DNA of 64,000 nucleotides from Rhodovulum sp. P5 (GTDB lineage Bacteria > Pseudomonadota > Alphaproteobacteria > Rhodobacterales > Rhodobacteraceae): the NCBI RefSeq assembly GCF_002079305.1, contig NZ_CP015039.1, positions 1,757,501 through 1,821,500 of the forward strand, given 5' to 3'. Below are positions 1 through 7,757 of the stretch, piece by piece. A program made the position numbers and the translations under genes. Positions within the stretch are counted from its first letter, which is position 1. Every line of letters starts with the position of its first letter. Under the pieces are notes generated by a model. It was not told where the DNA came from. It saw nothing but the letters and a program-made list of their open reading frames with translations, and made no database searches.

Positions 1-245
1 AGCCCGGTGCGCACCGCCTGCGCCACGCAGAATTCGTTGATCACGGGCAGCATGCCGGGCATCGCGGCATCCACGAACGCCACGTTGGAATTGGGCTCCG
101 CCCCGAACGCGGTCGAGGCGCCGGAAAACAGCTTGGAGCGGGAGGAGACCTGCGCATGCACCTCCAGCCCGATGACCAGTTCCCAGTCCTGTTTGGCACC
201 GGCGATGACTTTGGGTTTCGGGGCTTCATAGGTCAGGTCAAGCAT
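1..245 (-). CDS. gatB: Asp/Glu-tRNA amidotransferase subunit B, N-terminal part (cut by window edge)
   Basis: GatB is the subunit of the GatCAB complex that binds and activates mischarged Glu-tRNA(Gln) or Asp-tRNA(Asn) before amidation. Only the first 81 codons are in the window. After a short leader the protein reads [13 protein letters not shown], then [15 protein letters not shown] and [24 protein letters not shown], broken here as [13 protein letters not shown] / [13 protein letters not shown]; these are the diagnostic N-terminal blocks of the GatB cradle domain. The ATG at 245-243 is the natural start, about 20 residues before the conserved WELVIGLE block. The gene continues to the left beyond base 1. 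Identity is clear from the sequence itself; nothing can be said about its 3' neighbours. Confidence 0.93.
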   Translation of the reverse strand, partial: MLDLTYEAPKPKVIAGAKQDWELVIGLEVHAQVSSRSKLFSGASTAFGAEPNSNVAFVDAAMPGMLPVINEFCVAQAVRTG

Positions 246-345
246 GGGGCGACGTCCTTCTCTGGGCGCGGGCATCTTTAGGACAGGGGAGCGGGGCGGG
301 CAAGGGCGCGATGGGGTCTGCGCGCGGGGGGCCGCGCCCTTGGCA

Positions 346-638
346 GGCTGCTGAAAAACCAGAACCCCCGCCGTCGCAAGAGAAGACCGTTTCTTGCAAG
401 CAACGATGCAGCAGGGCAAGCAGGGCCGCGCCCGACCCTGGGTGGGCGCATTGGAACGCTTGTTCGGGTCAGTTTACCTCAAAGTTCCGAACGACTTACG
501 GGATCCGCAGGGCATCGCCAATGCGCCCTCCCGCGGGGAGGGTCGGGCGCGGCACGGGCTGGTCGCCCGGACCAGCTTCGGGACGATGCTCCGAAAGGTT
601 ACGACCGTCGGCGTCGGTCGTGTGCTTTTTCAGCAGCC
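346..638. mobile_element. Small element bounded by 13-bp perfect inverted repeats (MITE-like)
   Basis: GGCTGCTGAAAAA at 346-358 is matched by its exact reverse complement TTTTTCAGCAGCC at 626-638, giving a 293-bp unit in the 480-bp gene-free stretch between gatB and the ABC ATPase. No transposase frame is recognisable inside, and no clear target-site duplication is visible at the outer edges (tggca on the left, ggtcg on the right). An imperfect hairpin lies inside near 376-402. The layout fits a non-autonomous element or a deleted IS, but no family could be assigned. The rest of 246-726 shows only the promoter at 669-696. Confidence 0.4.
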
Positions 639-668
639 GGTCGGGCGCCCCGGCATGCGGACAGGGCA

Positions 669-696
669 TTGCCATTTCGGCCAAAATCCCGATAAT
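669..696 (+). promoter_or_regulatory. Candidate sigma-70 promoter of the ABC ATPase gene
   Basis: TTGCCA (669-674) and GATAAT (691-696) are separated by 16 bases and lie about 30 bases before the TTG start at 727. Both hexamers match the housekeeping consensus in 5 of 6 positions. The promoter begins 31 bases after the right inverted repeat of the 346-638 element. Confidence 0.4.
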
Positions 697-726
697 TTCA
701 ATCGGAATTGACGCGCGAGGCAAGAC

Positions 727-1827
727 TTGACCCCCCCGACCCCCCGGCTGGACATACGCAATATCGTCAAGACATTTCACGGCCGACGGGTGGTCGACGA
801 CGTCTCTTTCCAGGTGATGCCCGGGCAGGTGACCTGCCTTCTGGGGCCGTCGGGCTGCGGAAAATCGACGACGCTGCGCATCATCGCGGGCGTCGACATG
901 CAGGACAGCGGCACCATCCACATCGATGGCAACCTTGTCTGCGACACGGTCTATCGTATCCCGCCAGAGCGGCGCTCGGTCGGGTTGATGTTTCAGGACT
1001 TTGCGCTTTTTCCGCATCTCACCGTGGCCCAGAACGTCGCCTTCGGCCTGAGTGGGCGGAAGGTGGACAAGCGGCGGCGGGTGGAAGAACTGCTGGAACG
1101 GGTGGATCTGCTGAACTACATCGACGACTTCCCGCACCAGTTGTCGGGCGGGGAGCAGCAGCGGGTGGCGCTGGCCCGGGCGCTGGCCCCGCGGCCCAAG
1201 ATCATGCTGATGGACGAACCCTTTTCGGGGCTGGACAACCGCCTGCGCGACGACATCCGCGACGAGACGCTGACCCTGCTGAAGGAGGAAGGCGCCGCGG
1301 TTCTCCTGGTCACCCACGAACCGGACGAAGCGATGCGCATGGCCGACGAGATCGCCCTGATGCGGCGGGGCCGGATCGTGCAGCAGGGCGCACCCTATAA
1401 CATCTACAACGCGCCGGTGGATCGCGCGGCGGCGGCGTTTTTCAGCGATATCAACGTGATCCGCGGCAAGGTCCGAAATTTGCTGACCGACACGCCGTTC
1501 GGCGAGTTCCTGACACCCGCGATGCCCGACGGGTCGGAGGTGGATATCATCATCCGCCCCCAGCATGTGAAGATCGATTTCGACCGCAACGGCCGCGGCC
1601 CCAGCCCCACGCCCGAGGATGGCGTGCCGGCCCGCGCGGTGGTGGAGCGGGCGCGCTTCATGGGGTCGGAAAGCCTGGTGGAGTTCCGGATGGACTATGA
1701 CGGGTCGGTCCTGAAAGCGACGGTTCCGGCGGTGTTCCTGCCCAAGCGCGGCACGCCGATGTGGCTGATGATCCGGCGCGACCGCTGTTTCGTTTTCCCC
1801 GCCGCGGGACATGAGCGGGCGGCGTAA
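727..1827 (+). CDS. ABC transporter ATP-binding protein, ferric-iron/polyamine type
   Basis: This 366-residue protein is an ABC importer ATPase that couples ATP hydrolysis to uptake. It has Walker A GPSGCGKST (40-48), a Q-loop at MFQDFALFPHLTV (about 88-100), signature LSGGEQQR (139-146), Walker B IMLMDEP (159-165) and the switch histidine in LVTHEPDEA (about 195). The C-terminal 130 residues form a regulatory extension like that of FbpC and PotA. The wording LFPHLTVAQNVAFGL favours the FbpC-like ferric group, but the substrate is not proven. The start is a TTG preceded by GAGG at 717-720; no ATG lies between it and the first conserved strand. No permease or binding protein is adjacent, so it is an orphan ATPase that must work with subunits encoded elsewhere. 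Confidence 0.85.
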   Translation: MTPPTPRLDIRNIVKTFHGRRVVDDVSFQVMPGQVTCLLGPSGCGKSTTLRIIAGVDMQDSGTIHIDGNLVCDTVYRIPPERRSVGLMFQDFALFPHLTVAQNVAFGLSGRKVDKRRRVEELLERVDLLNYIDDFPHQLSGGEQQRVALARALAPRPKIMLMDEPFSGLDNRLRDDIRDETLTLLKEEGAAVLLVTHEPDEAMRMADEIALMRRGRIVQQGAPYNIYNAPVDRAAAAFFSDINVIRGKVRNLLTDTPFGEFLTPAMPDGSEVDIIIRPQHVKIDFDRNGRGPSPTPEDGVPARAVVERARFMGSESLVEFRMDYDGSVLKATVPAVFLPKRGTPMWLMIRRDRCFVFPAAGHERAA

Positions 1828-1836
1828 GGCCGCCCG
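1816..1836. terminator. Hairpin at the convergent junction of the ABC ATPase and rhodanese genes
   Basis: CGGGCGGC (1816-1823) pairs perfectly with GCCGCCCG (1829-1836) around a five-base loop that contains the TAA stop of the ABC gene. There is no T-run on either side, so termination efficiency is uncertain. The position between two convergent genes suggests a shared terminator. Confidence 0.35.
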
Positions 1837-1845
1837 TCCCCGGTC

Positions 1846-2226
1846 TTAGGCGTTGTGCACCGACACCGGCGCGCCCGAGGCCATGTCGGTGCCGACATAG
1901 GGCTTGTGCGCCGTCTTCCACGCCGCGAACCCGCCCTGCAGATGCGCCACCCGGTCATGCCCGGCCTTGAGATAGTCATAGGCCACCTTGCGCGACCGCA
2001 CGCCGGAGCCGCAATGGAACACCAGCCGCTTGTCGCCCTCGTCGGGCAGGAAGGACGGATCGAAGGCGGCCATCGGCAGCAGGAGCGACCCGCGGATATA
2101 TTCGAACATGTATTCCTGCGGCGTGCGGACGTCGATCAGGATGACGTTGCCGTCCTGCATGGCCTGTTGCAGGTCGTTCGCATCCCAGTGTTCGAGGGTC
2201 TTGCCGTCAATATCTTCGCTGTGCAT
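1846..2226 (-). CDS. Single-domain rhodanese-like sulfurtransferase
   Basis: This 126-residue cytoplasmic protein is one rhodanese domain. The fold markers IDVRTPQEYMFEYIRGSLLLP (split here: IDVRTPQEY, then GSLLLP) and LQGGFAAW are present. The catalytic Cys72 lies in HCGSGVRSRK, a six-residue loop of the sulfur-transfer type rather than the longer phosphatase type. Proteins of this kind move a persulfide sulfur from a donor such as thiosulfate to an acceptor. The ATG at 2226 is preceded by GGGAGA at a good distance. It stands alone, divergent from tatABC, so the context does not name a pathway. Confidence 0.85.
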   Translation of the reverse strand: MHSEDIDGKTLEHWDANDLQQAMQDGNVILIDVRTPQEYMFEYIRGSLLLPMAAFDPSFLPDEGDKRLVFHCGSGVRSRKVAYDYLKAGHDRVAHLQGGFAAWKTAHKPYVGTDMASGAPVSVHNA

Positions 2227-2444
2227 TCGGATCGTCTCCCTGTGGTCCTACGAAGGACTCGGTGCCTTCATGCGCGACTTTGGGCAAATTTGCTGCGCCG
2301 CGGCAAGGGCGCGGGCCGCAGGATCCCGGCAAATATTCCCGCAATCGCGACTGAATGGGTCTTTGATCTGCGGTGAAGACTCAATAAGTGTGTCGAACAG
2401 ATTCCGAAGCGGGGCGGGGTCCGCCTGCCCGGAGGGAGAAGACA

Positions 2445-2657
2445 ATGCTGAACAATATCGGCCTTCCCGGCCTTCTGCTTATCGCCGTCGTCGTGCTGGT
2501 GCTTTTCGGCCGGGGCAAGATTTCCTCGCTGATGGGCGAGGTCGGCAAGGGCATCACCGCCTTCAAGAAGGGCGTGAAGGAAGAGACCGAAGAGGCCGCC
2601 AAAAGCCTTGAGTCCGCCCGCGACGTGACGCCCGAAGAGGAAAAGGACAAGGCGTAA
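2445..2657 (+). CDS. tatA: Twin-arginine translocase subunit TatA
   Basis: TatA forms the size-flexible pore through which folded proteins cross the inner membrane. The 70-residue protein has one N-terminal membrane helix (about 5-21, LPGLLLIAVVVLVLFG), the conserved hinge FGRGK, an amphipathic helix with MGEVGKGITAFKKG (about 30-43), and an acidic tail. The ATG at 2445 is chosen because GGAGGGAG (2431-2438) lies at the right distance; an upstream in-frame start at 2388 would add a non-conserved hydrophilic leader in front of the membrane helix. It opens a tatA-tatB-tatC-DUF815 gene run with 21 bases to tatB. Confidence 0.93.
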   Translation: MLNNIGLPGLLLIAVVVLVLFGRGKISSLMGEVGKGITAFKKGVKEETEEAAKSLESARDVTPEEEKDKA

Positions 2658-2678
2658 CCCGCCTGTCCGCCTGACCCC

Positions 2679-3125
2679 ATGTTCGACCTTGGCTGGACCG
2701 AACTTCTGCTGATCGGCATCGTGGCACTGATCGTGGTGGGCCCCAAGGACCTGCCCGGCATGTTCCGCACGCTGGGCCGTTTCACCGCAAAGGCCCGCAA
2801 CATGGCGCGGGAGTTTCAGCGCGCGATGGACGACGCCGCCGACCAGGCCGGTGTCAAGGACATGGCCAACGACCTGAGGGACGTGGCCAACCCGCGCAAG
2901 ATGGGGCTCGACAAGCTGAGCGAGGCGGCGGAAAAATTCGAGAAGTGGGAACCGAAGCTGCCCAAGGGCGCCGGCCCCGCCACCGCCGAGATGACCGAGG
3001 AGCGCGCCGAGAAAGCCGCGAAGATGCGCGCGGCCATGGCCGAAAAGGCCGAGGCGCGCCAGGCGGCCGAAGCCGCCGCCGCATCCGAAACCGCGCCGGC
3101 GCCTGAGACCAAGGGCGACGCATGA
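2679..3125 (+). CDS. tatB: Twin-arginine translocase subunit TatB
   Basis: TatB works with TatC to recognise twin-arginine signal peptides. The 148-residue protein begins [27 protein letters not shown], given here as [13 protein letters not shown] and [10 protein letters not shown]: a short periplasmic start, one membrane helix (about 6-21), and the GPKDLP hinge that separates TatB from TatA. An amphipathic helix follows (about 30-60). The C-terminal third is alanine- and glutamate-rich and low in complexity, normal for alphaproteobacterial TatB. The stop codon overlaps the tatC start by four bases (ATGA), which points to translational coupling. Confidence 0.93.
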   Translation: MFDLGWTELLLIGIVALIVVGPKDLPGMFRTLGRFTAKARNMAREFQRAMDDAADQAGVKDMANDLRDVANPRKMGLDKLSEAAEKFEKWEPKLPKGAGPATAEMTEERAEKAAKMRAAMAEKAEARQAAEAAAASETAPAPETKGDA

Positions 3126-4006
3126 GCACCGACGAAATCGACGACAGTTCCGCGCCCCTGATCGAGCATCTGGCCGAGCTTCGCACCCGGCTGATCTATT
3201 CGCTGGCCGCCTTCGTGGTCGGCATGATCATCTGCTTCGCGATCTGGAACCCGATCTTCAACTTCCTGACCCACCCGATCTGCGGCGCGCTGGCCGAACG
3301 CGGGCAGGATTGTGGGCTCTACCTGATCAAGTTGCAGGAAGGCTTCTTCGTCGCGATCCAGATCTCGCTTCTGGGCGGGTTCGCACTGTCCTTTCCGTTC
3401 ATCGCCTTCCAGATGTGGCGGTTCGTGGCGCCGGGGCTGTACAAGTCGGAAAAGGGCGCGTTCCTGCCCTTCCTGATCGCCTCGCCCTTCATGTTCTTCC
3501 TTGGCGCGGCGTTTGCGTTCTACGTGGTCACGCCGCTGGCCTTCGACTTCTTCTTGGGCTTTCAGCAGGTCGGCTCGCTGAGTGCGGACGGGGCGGATGT
3601 GGCGTCCGAAACGGCGGGCATTACCTTTCACGGCTCCGTGCAGGAGTATCTGGCATTGACCATCAAGTTCATCATCGCGTTTGGCCTGTGCTTCCAGTTG
3701 CCGGTCCTGCTGACGCTGATGGGCAAGGCGGGGCTGGTCTCGGCCAAGGGGCTGGGATCGGTGCGGAAATACGCCGTGGTGGGCATTCTGGTTCTGGCCG
3801 CGCTGGTGACACCGCCCGACGTGATCACGCAGGTGATCCTGTTCGTGGTGGTCTATGGGCTTTATGAAATCTCGATCCTTCTGGTCGGCCGGGTCGAGAG
3901 GAAGCGCGAGAAGGAATTGCGCGAACAGGGCCTGTGGGTCGACGAAGATGACGAAGACGACCCGCTGATGCGCGAGTTCGACGAGGGTGAGGAGCCGGGG
4001 CGGTGA
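3122..4006 (+). CDS. tatC: Twin-arginine translocase subunit TatC
   Basis: TatC is the six-helix membrane core that binds the twin-arginine motif of exported proteins. The 294-residue protein starts with the family motif [16 protein letters not shown] (about 13-28), followed by six hydrophobic spans. It has the conserved [18 protein letters not shown] stretch (seen around 74-91, quoted in part) and [16 protein letters not shown] in the second cytoplasmic loop. The C-terminus is longer than in E. coli and strongly acidic (DEDDEDDP). The ATG overlaps the tatB stop, and the TGA overlaps the GTG start of the next gene, so all four genes of this run are coupled. Confidence 0.95.
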   Translation: MSTDEIDDSSAPLIEHLAELRTRLIYSLAAFVVGMIICFAIWNPIFNFLTHPICGALAERGQDCGLYLIKLQEGFFVAIQISLLGGFALSFPFIAFQMWRFVAPGLYKSEKGAFLPFLIASPFMFFLGAAFAFYVVTPLAFDFFLGFQQVGSLSADGADVASETAGITFHGSVQEYLALTIKFIIAFGLCFQLPVLLTLMGKAGLVSAKGLGSVRKYAVVGILVLAALVTPPDVITQVILFVVVYGLYEISILLVGRVERKREKELREQGLWVDEDDEDDPLMREFDEGEEPGR

Positions 4007-4845
4007 CCGCCGCGGCCGACCTGAAACGCATCGCCGACGCGCTGGAGCGGATGCAGCCCGCCCCGGCCGAAGCCCCCGACTATAAAGCGGCAGAGGCCTT
4101 CGTCTGGCATGTCGCCCCCGACCGTCTGGCCTCGGTGTCCGAGGTCAACCGGGTCGACCTGACGCTGTTGCAGGGGATCGACCGGGCGCGCGACACGCTC
4201 TTGGACAACACCCGCCATTTTGCGAAAGGGCTGCCCGCGAACAACGCGCTTTTGTGGGGCGCGCGCGGGATGGGCAAATCGAGCCTTGTGAAGGCCGTGC
4301 ATGCGGCCGTGGTCGCCGAAGGGCACGCCCTGAAAATCGTCGAGGTTCAGCGGGAGGACCTGCCCTCCATCGGCCGGTTGCTGACGCTCTTACGCGCCGC
4401 CGACGAACGCTTCCTGCTGTTCTGCGATGACCTGTCGTTCAGCCATGACGACCAGCACTACAAATCGCTGAAGGCCGTGCTGGATGGCGGGATCGAGGGG
4501 CGACCGGCCAATGTGGTGTTCTACGCCACCTCGAACCGCCGCCACCTGATGCCCCGCGACATGATCGAGAACGAACGGTCGTCGGCGATCAACCCGTCCG
4601 AGGCGGTCGAGGAAAAGGTCTCTCTCTCCGACCGGTTCGGCCTTTGGCTGGGGTTCCACCCGTGCAGCCAGGACGACTACCTTGCGATGATCCGCGGCTA
4701 TTGCGCGGCGCATGGGCTGGAGATCGACGACGAGACGCTGCGCGCCGAAGCGATCGAGTGGCAAGCCACGCGCGGGGCGCGGTCGGGCCGGGTCGCATGG
4801 CAGTTCTTCACCGATCTGGCGGCGCGACGCGGCGTGCGGCTGTAA
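4003..4845 (+). CDS. DUF815 family AAA+ ATPase
   Basis: This 280-residue protein is a predicted P-loop ATPase of the DUF815 family. It has Walker A GARGMGKS (86-93), Walker [10 protein letters not shown] (about 138-146) and a sensor-like block [15 protein letters not shown] (about 170-184). The N-terminal 80 residues carry the family's helical segment. The function of the family is unknown. The GTG start overlaps the tatC stop by three bases, an arrangement that argues for joint expression with tatABC, though a role in protein export is only inference. The start is fixed by this overlap; no other start lies before conserved sequence. Confidence 0.85.
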   Translation: MTAAADLKRIADALERMQPAPAEAPDYKAAEAFVWHVAPDRLASVSEVNRVDLTLLQGIDRARDTLLDNTRHFAKGLPANNALLWGARGMGKSSLVKAVHAAVVAEGHALKIVEVQREDLPSIGRLLTLLRAADERFLLFCDDLSFSHDDQHYKSLKAVLDGGIEGRPANVVFYATSNRRHLMPRDMIENERSSAINPSEAVEEKVSLSDRFGLWLGFHPCSQDDYLAMIRGYCAAHGLEIDDETLRAEAIEWQATRGARSGRVAWQFFTDLAARRGVRL

Positions 4846-4933
4846 GGCCGCGCCGCGGCGCAGCAATCGGCCCCGGCCCCGCATGACGGCACCCCCGGTC
4901 ATACATGCCCCCTGAACAATCCAGACGCGAAAC

Positions 4934-4968
4934 GGCAGCGGTGCACGCCACCCTGCCCCGGTTTTTTT
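4934..4968 (+). terminator. Rho-independent terminator after the tat gene run
   Basis: A stem of nine base pairs with one bulged C (GGCAG-GGTG, 4934-4943, against CACC-CTGCC, 4949-4957) is followed after four bases by seven consecutive T residues (4962-4968). It lies 90 bases after the DUF815 stop and would end the tatABC transcript. Confidence 0.5.
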
Positions 4969-5103
4969 GGCGTTTTGACGCCCGCGACCGACCGAAGCGA
5001 TTGGCGCCGGGCCTCTTTCACTTGCACCGCTTTGCGTTATGTTCCACTAGGACAGGGCACTCGGAACCGTCGTCCGTACGGACGTCAGAGATACGGATAC
5101 AGG

Positions 5104-6075
5104 ATGAACAGCGTAGTGAAACCCACCGAAGAAATCTCGGTGCGCGACATCTTCGGGATCGACACGGACATGGTGGTCAAGGGATTCGAAGAGAAATCCG
5201 ACCGCGTGCCCGATTTCGATTCCACCTACAAGTTCGATCCCGATACCACGCTGGCCATCCTTGCCGGCTTTTCCCACAATCGCCGCGTGATGATCCAGGG
5301 CTATCACGGCACGGGCAAGTCGACCCATATCGAACAGGTCGCCGCGCGGCTGAACTGGCCCTGCGTGCGGGTGAACCTCGACAGCCATATCAGCCGGATC
5401 GACCTGATCGGGAAAGACGCGATCAAGCTGAAGGACGGCAAGCAGGTGACCGAGTTTCAGGAAGGCATCCTGCCCTGGGCTCTGCGCAACGCCTGCGCGA
5501 TCGTGTTCGACGAATACGATGCGGGCCGGGCCGACGTGATGTTCGTGATCCAGCGCGTGCTGGAGGTTGACGGCAAGCTGACGCTTCTGGACCAGAACGA
5601 GGTGATCACGCCCCACCCCTATTTCCGCCTGTTCGCGACGTCGAACACGGTTGGCCTTGGCGATACGACGGGCCTGTACCATGGCACCCAGCAGATCAAC
5701 CAGGGCCAGATGGACCGCTGGTCGATGGTGGCGACGCTGAACTATCTGTCCCACGACGCCGAAACGGCGATCGTTCTGGCCAAGTGCCCGCATTACAACA
5801 CCGAGAAGGGCCGCAAGACCATCGGCCATATGGTGACGGTCGCCGACCTGACCCGCACGGCGTTCATGAACGGCGATCTGTCGACCGTGATGAGCCCGCG
5901 CACCGTGATCGCATGGGCCCAGAATGCCGAGATCTTCCGCAATGTCGGCTACGCGTTCCGGGTGACCTTCCTCAACAAGTGCGACGAACTGGAACGCCAG
6001 ACGGTGGCGGAGTTCTATCAGCGCCTGTTCGACGAGGAACTGCCCGAAAGCGCCGCCAGCGTCAGCGTCAGCTGA
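5104..6075 (+). CDS. cobS: Aerobic cobaltochelatase ATPase subunit CobS
   Basis: CobS is the AAA+ motor subunit of the ATP-dependent cobaltochelatase CobNST, which inserts cobalt into hydrogenobyrinic acid a,c-diamide in the aerobic vitamin B12 pathway. The 323-residue protein has the usual family length. It shows Walker [10 protein letters not shown] (66-74), Walker [11 protein letters not shown] (about 134-143), sensor motif [10 protein letters not shown] (about 177-186) and a conserved arginine-rich C-terminal region. The ATG at 5104 is the family start ([15 protein letters not shown]); an upstream in-frame start at 4975 would add 43 non-conserved residues. Its partner cobT begins 1.7 kb downstream on the same strand, separated by two unrelated genes. 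Confidence 0.95.
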   Translation: MNSVVKPTEEISVRDIFGIDTDMVVKGFEEKSDRVPDFDSTYKFDPDTTLAILAGFSHNRRVMIQGYHGTGKSTHIEQVAARLNWPCVRVNLDSHISRIDLIGKDAIKLKDGKQVTEFQEGILPWALRNACAIVFDEYDAGRADVMFVIQRVLEVDGKLTLLDQNEVITPHPYFRLFATSNTVGLGDTTGLYHGTQQINQGQMDRWSMVATLNYLSHDAETAIVLAKCPHYNTEKGRKTIGHMVTVADLTRTAFMNGDLSTVMSPRTVIAWAQNAEIFRNVGYAFRVTFLNKCDELERQTVAEFYQRLFDEELPESAASVSVS

Positions 6076-6328
6076 TCTTCTACCGGAGGACGCAGCCAGC
6101 GCTGGCCCCGCATGGCAGCGGGCTGGGGTCGTGCGCGCCATCGCAGCCCCCTGCATGTTTGAACTGATTGCCGGCGGGCGCCGTTGCGGCGCGCGCCATG
6201 CGGCGATTGGCTGACGCGATCCGGGTCAGGGGCGGCGCACAGGAACAATTGCCCGGAAATCGGGCAAAGCGCAGAAACAACTACATCGCGATTACATCAC
6301 ATGTATATACACTATTGACCGGATGCAG

Positions 6329-6357
6329 GCCTGTCATACAGTTGTTACATGACAGGC
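6329..6357 (+). promoter_or_regulatory. 9-bp inverted repeat spanning the start of the secreted-protein gene
   Basis: GCCTGTCAT (6329-6337) and ATGACAGGC (6349-6357) are perfect reverse complements around an 11-base spacer. The right arm holds a possible ATG (6349) and the AGG (6354-6356) that would serve as ribosome site for the better ATG at 6361. A possible promoter, TTGACC (6315-6320) with TACAGT (6337-6342), overlaps the left arm. The repeat could be a protein operator on DNA or, if transcription begins upstream, an mRNA hairpin that hides the ribosome site. Confidence 0.4.
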
Positions 6358-6360
6358 AAA

Positions 6361-6771
6361 ATGACATCACTTCTTGGCGGTGCATTTCTACTGACCGTCA
6401 CGACGACCACAGCAATCGGCGCCCCGGCCATGCCCGGGACACCGTGGAAACAGGCGGAGGTCTTTTCGATCTGTTCGGGCCGCCTTGCCGCGCTGGCCGC
6501 ACGCCAGCAGGCCAATGACGACCCGCAATCGACCCGCACCCTGCGCCAGCGCGACATGTTCGACCTGATGCTGGAGGCGACGCTTCCGGATGCAGTCAGC
6601 TATGGCGTCCCCGAGGATGAGCCGCTCCGCTGGCGCTCCTCCGGCTGGTCGGAAACGGCGATCCTGCTGTCCAACATCTCCTACAGCTTCGATGCCGGCC
6701 GGGTGGAACGCGCGCAGGCGGCGCTGGAACAGCGCATCGCGGATTGTACGGGGCTGCTGTTGGGGGATTAA
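6361..6771 (+). CDS. Small secreted protein of unknown function
   Basis: This 136-residue protein has a signal peptide: a hydrophobic stretch LLGGAFLLTVTTTTAIG ending in AIG-AP, a plausible signal peptidase site near residue 20-21. The mature part has two cysteines (in FSICSGRLAAL and ADCTGLLL) that could form a disulfide in the periplasm, and is mostly helical in character. No family was recognised. ATG 6361 is preferred over ATG 6349 because only the former has an AGG at a usable distance. The gene stands between cobS and the racemase gene, on the cobS strand, and shows no cobalamin link. It may be a lysozyme-inhibitor-sized or periplasmic chaperone-like protein, but that is a guess. Confidence 0.65.
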   Translation: MTSLLGGAFLLTVTTTTAIGAPAMPGTPWKQAEVFSICSGRLAALAARQQANDDPQSTRTLRQRDMFDLMLEATLPDAVSYGVPEDEPLRWRSSGWSETAILLSNISYSFDAGRVERAQAALEQRIADCTGLLLGD

Positions 6772-6873
6772 CAGGCCCTCAGGCGAAGGCGGCAGTTCAT
6801 GTGGGATGCCTTGCTTGCGGGGCCAAACGCGTCTTTGCGCTTTGGCGCCAAGTGGCCGGCTTGACCGCCAGCT

Positions 6874-7596
6874 TCACGATGACAGCGCGAATTCCACCGC
6901 AGCATCGCAATGCAGCTTTGACGTGTTGAACATCGGAAAGTCCGGTGCGTCGTCCTGATCGATCAGCAGGAATATCTCCGTGCATCCCAGGATCAGGCCC
7001 TCCACCCCATCATCGCGCCTCATGCGGGCGGCGATATCAAGGTAACGGCGCTTGGACGCCTCTCTCAGCTCGCCCTTGACCAGTTCATCGAAGATGATCC
7101 GGTCGATGTCCGTCCGTTCCGCTTCGGATGGCGCGACGGTCTCGATCCCGAACCGGTCCTGATAGCGCGCCTTGAGATAATCCATCTCCATCACCGGCCG
7201 CGTGCCGAACAGCGCGACCTTGCGCAGCCCCTGTGCCTTGATCGCAGCGCCCGTGGGATCGGCGATGTGGATCATCGGGATCGGTGCGCCCTCCATCAAG
7301 GCTTCCATCGGTTTGTGCAGCGTGTTGGAGACACACAGGATGACATCCGCGCCGCCCGCGACCAGGCTATCGATCTTCGATTGCATGTACCGGCCGAGAC
7401 CGTCCCAATCATTGTCGCGAATAAAGGCCTCGATATTTCCGAAGTTCATGCCCGCGATCAGTGTCTCGGCAATTTCCCATCCCCCCAGCCGTGCATTCAC
7501 GGCGTCGTTCAGGAACCGATAATATTCGCCCGTCGCCACGTTCGAGCAGCCACCGAGCAAACCGATGGTCTTTTGTTTCAGCGGTCGTGTCGGCAT
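6874..7596 (-). CDS. Aspartate/glutamate-type racemase family protein
   Basis: This 240-residue protein belongs to the PLP-independent Asp/Glu/hydantoin racemase superfamily (aspartate racemase branch). It begins with the family block KTIGLLGGCSN (9-19). Two catalytic positions face each other in this fold: here the first is Ser90 in CVSNTLHK (88-95) and the second is Cys205 in ILGCTEI (202-208). In most members both are cysteine. E. coli YgeA, which has Thr at the first position, is the closest known parallel, so broad or one-directional racemase activity is possible but not proven. ATG 7596 has a strong AGGAG site. It reads against cobS/cobT and splits the pair. Confidence 0.8.
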   Translation of the reverse strand: MPTRPLKQKTIGLLGGCSNVATGEYYRFLNDAVNARLGGWEIAETLIAGMNFGNIEAFIRDNDWDGLGRYMQSKIDSLVAGGADVILCVSNTLHKPMEALMEGAPIPMIHIADPTGAAIKAQGLRKVALFGTRPVMEMDYLKARYQDRFGIETVAPSEAERTDIDRIIFDELVKGELREASKRRYLDIAARMRRDDGVEGLILGCTEIFLLIDQDDAPDFPMFNTSKLHCDAAVEFALSS

Positions 7597-7757
7597 CGGG
7601 TGAATCTCCTCGCAGGTCGGCGCGGGGACCTTGGCCGCGCCGCAGCGCTTTTGCAAGCAGCGGCGCGGCCGGCGGGTGCGCGCGGCACAGCCCACTGGCC
7701 AATCCCCGGCGTTCTCCCTAGATTGGCAGGGTATTCTTACGCGCGGACGTTTCCCTG

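Noticed and set aside
496..1812. Long open frame on the minus strand opposite the ABC ATPase
   Set aside because: It is His/Arg/Gln-rich with no family resemblance and lies wholly antisense to a gene with all ABC motifs; GC-rich third positions keep such frames open by chance.
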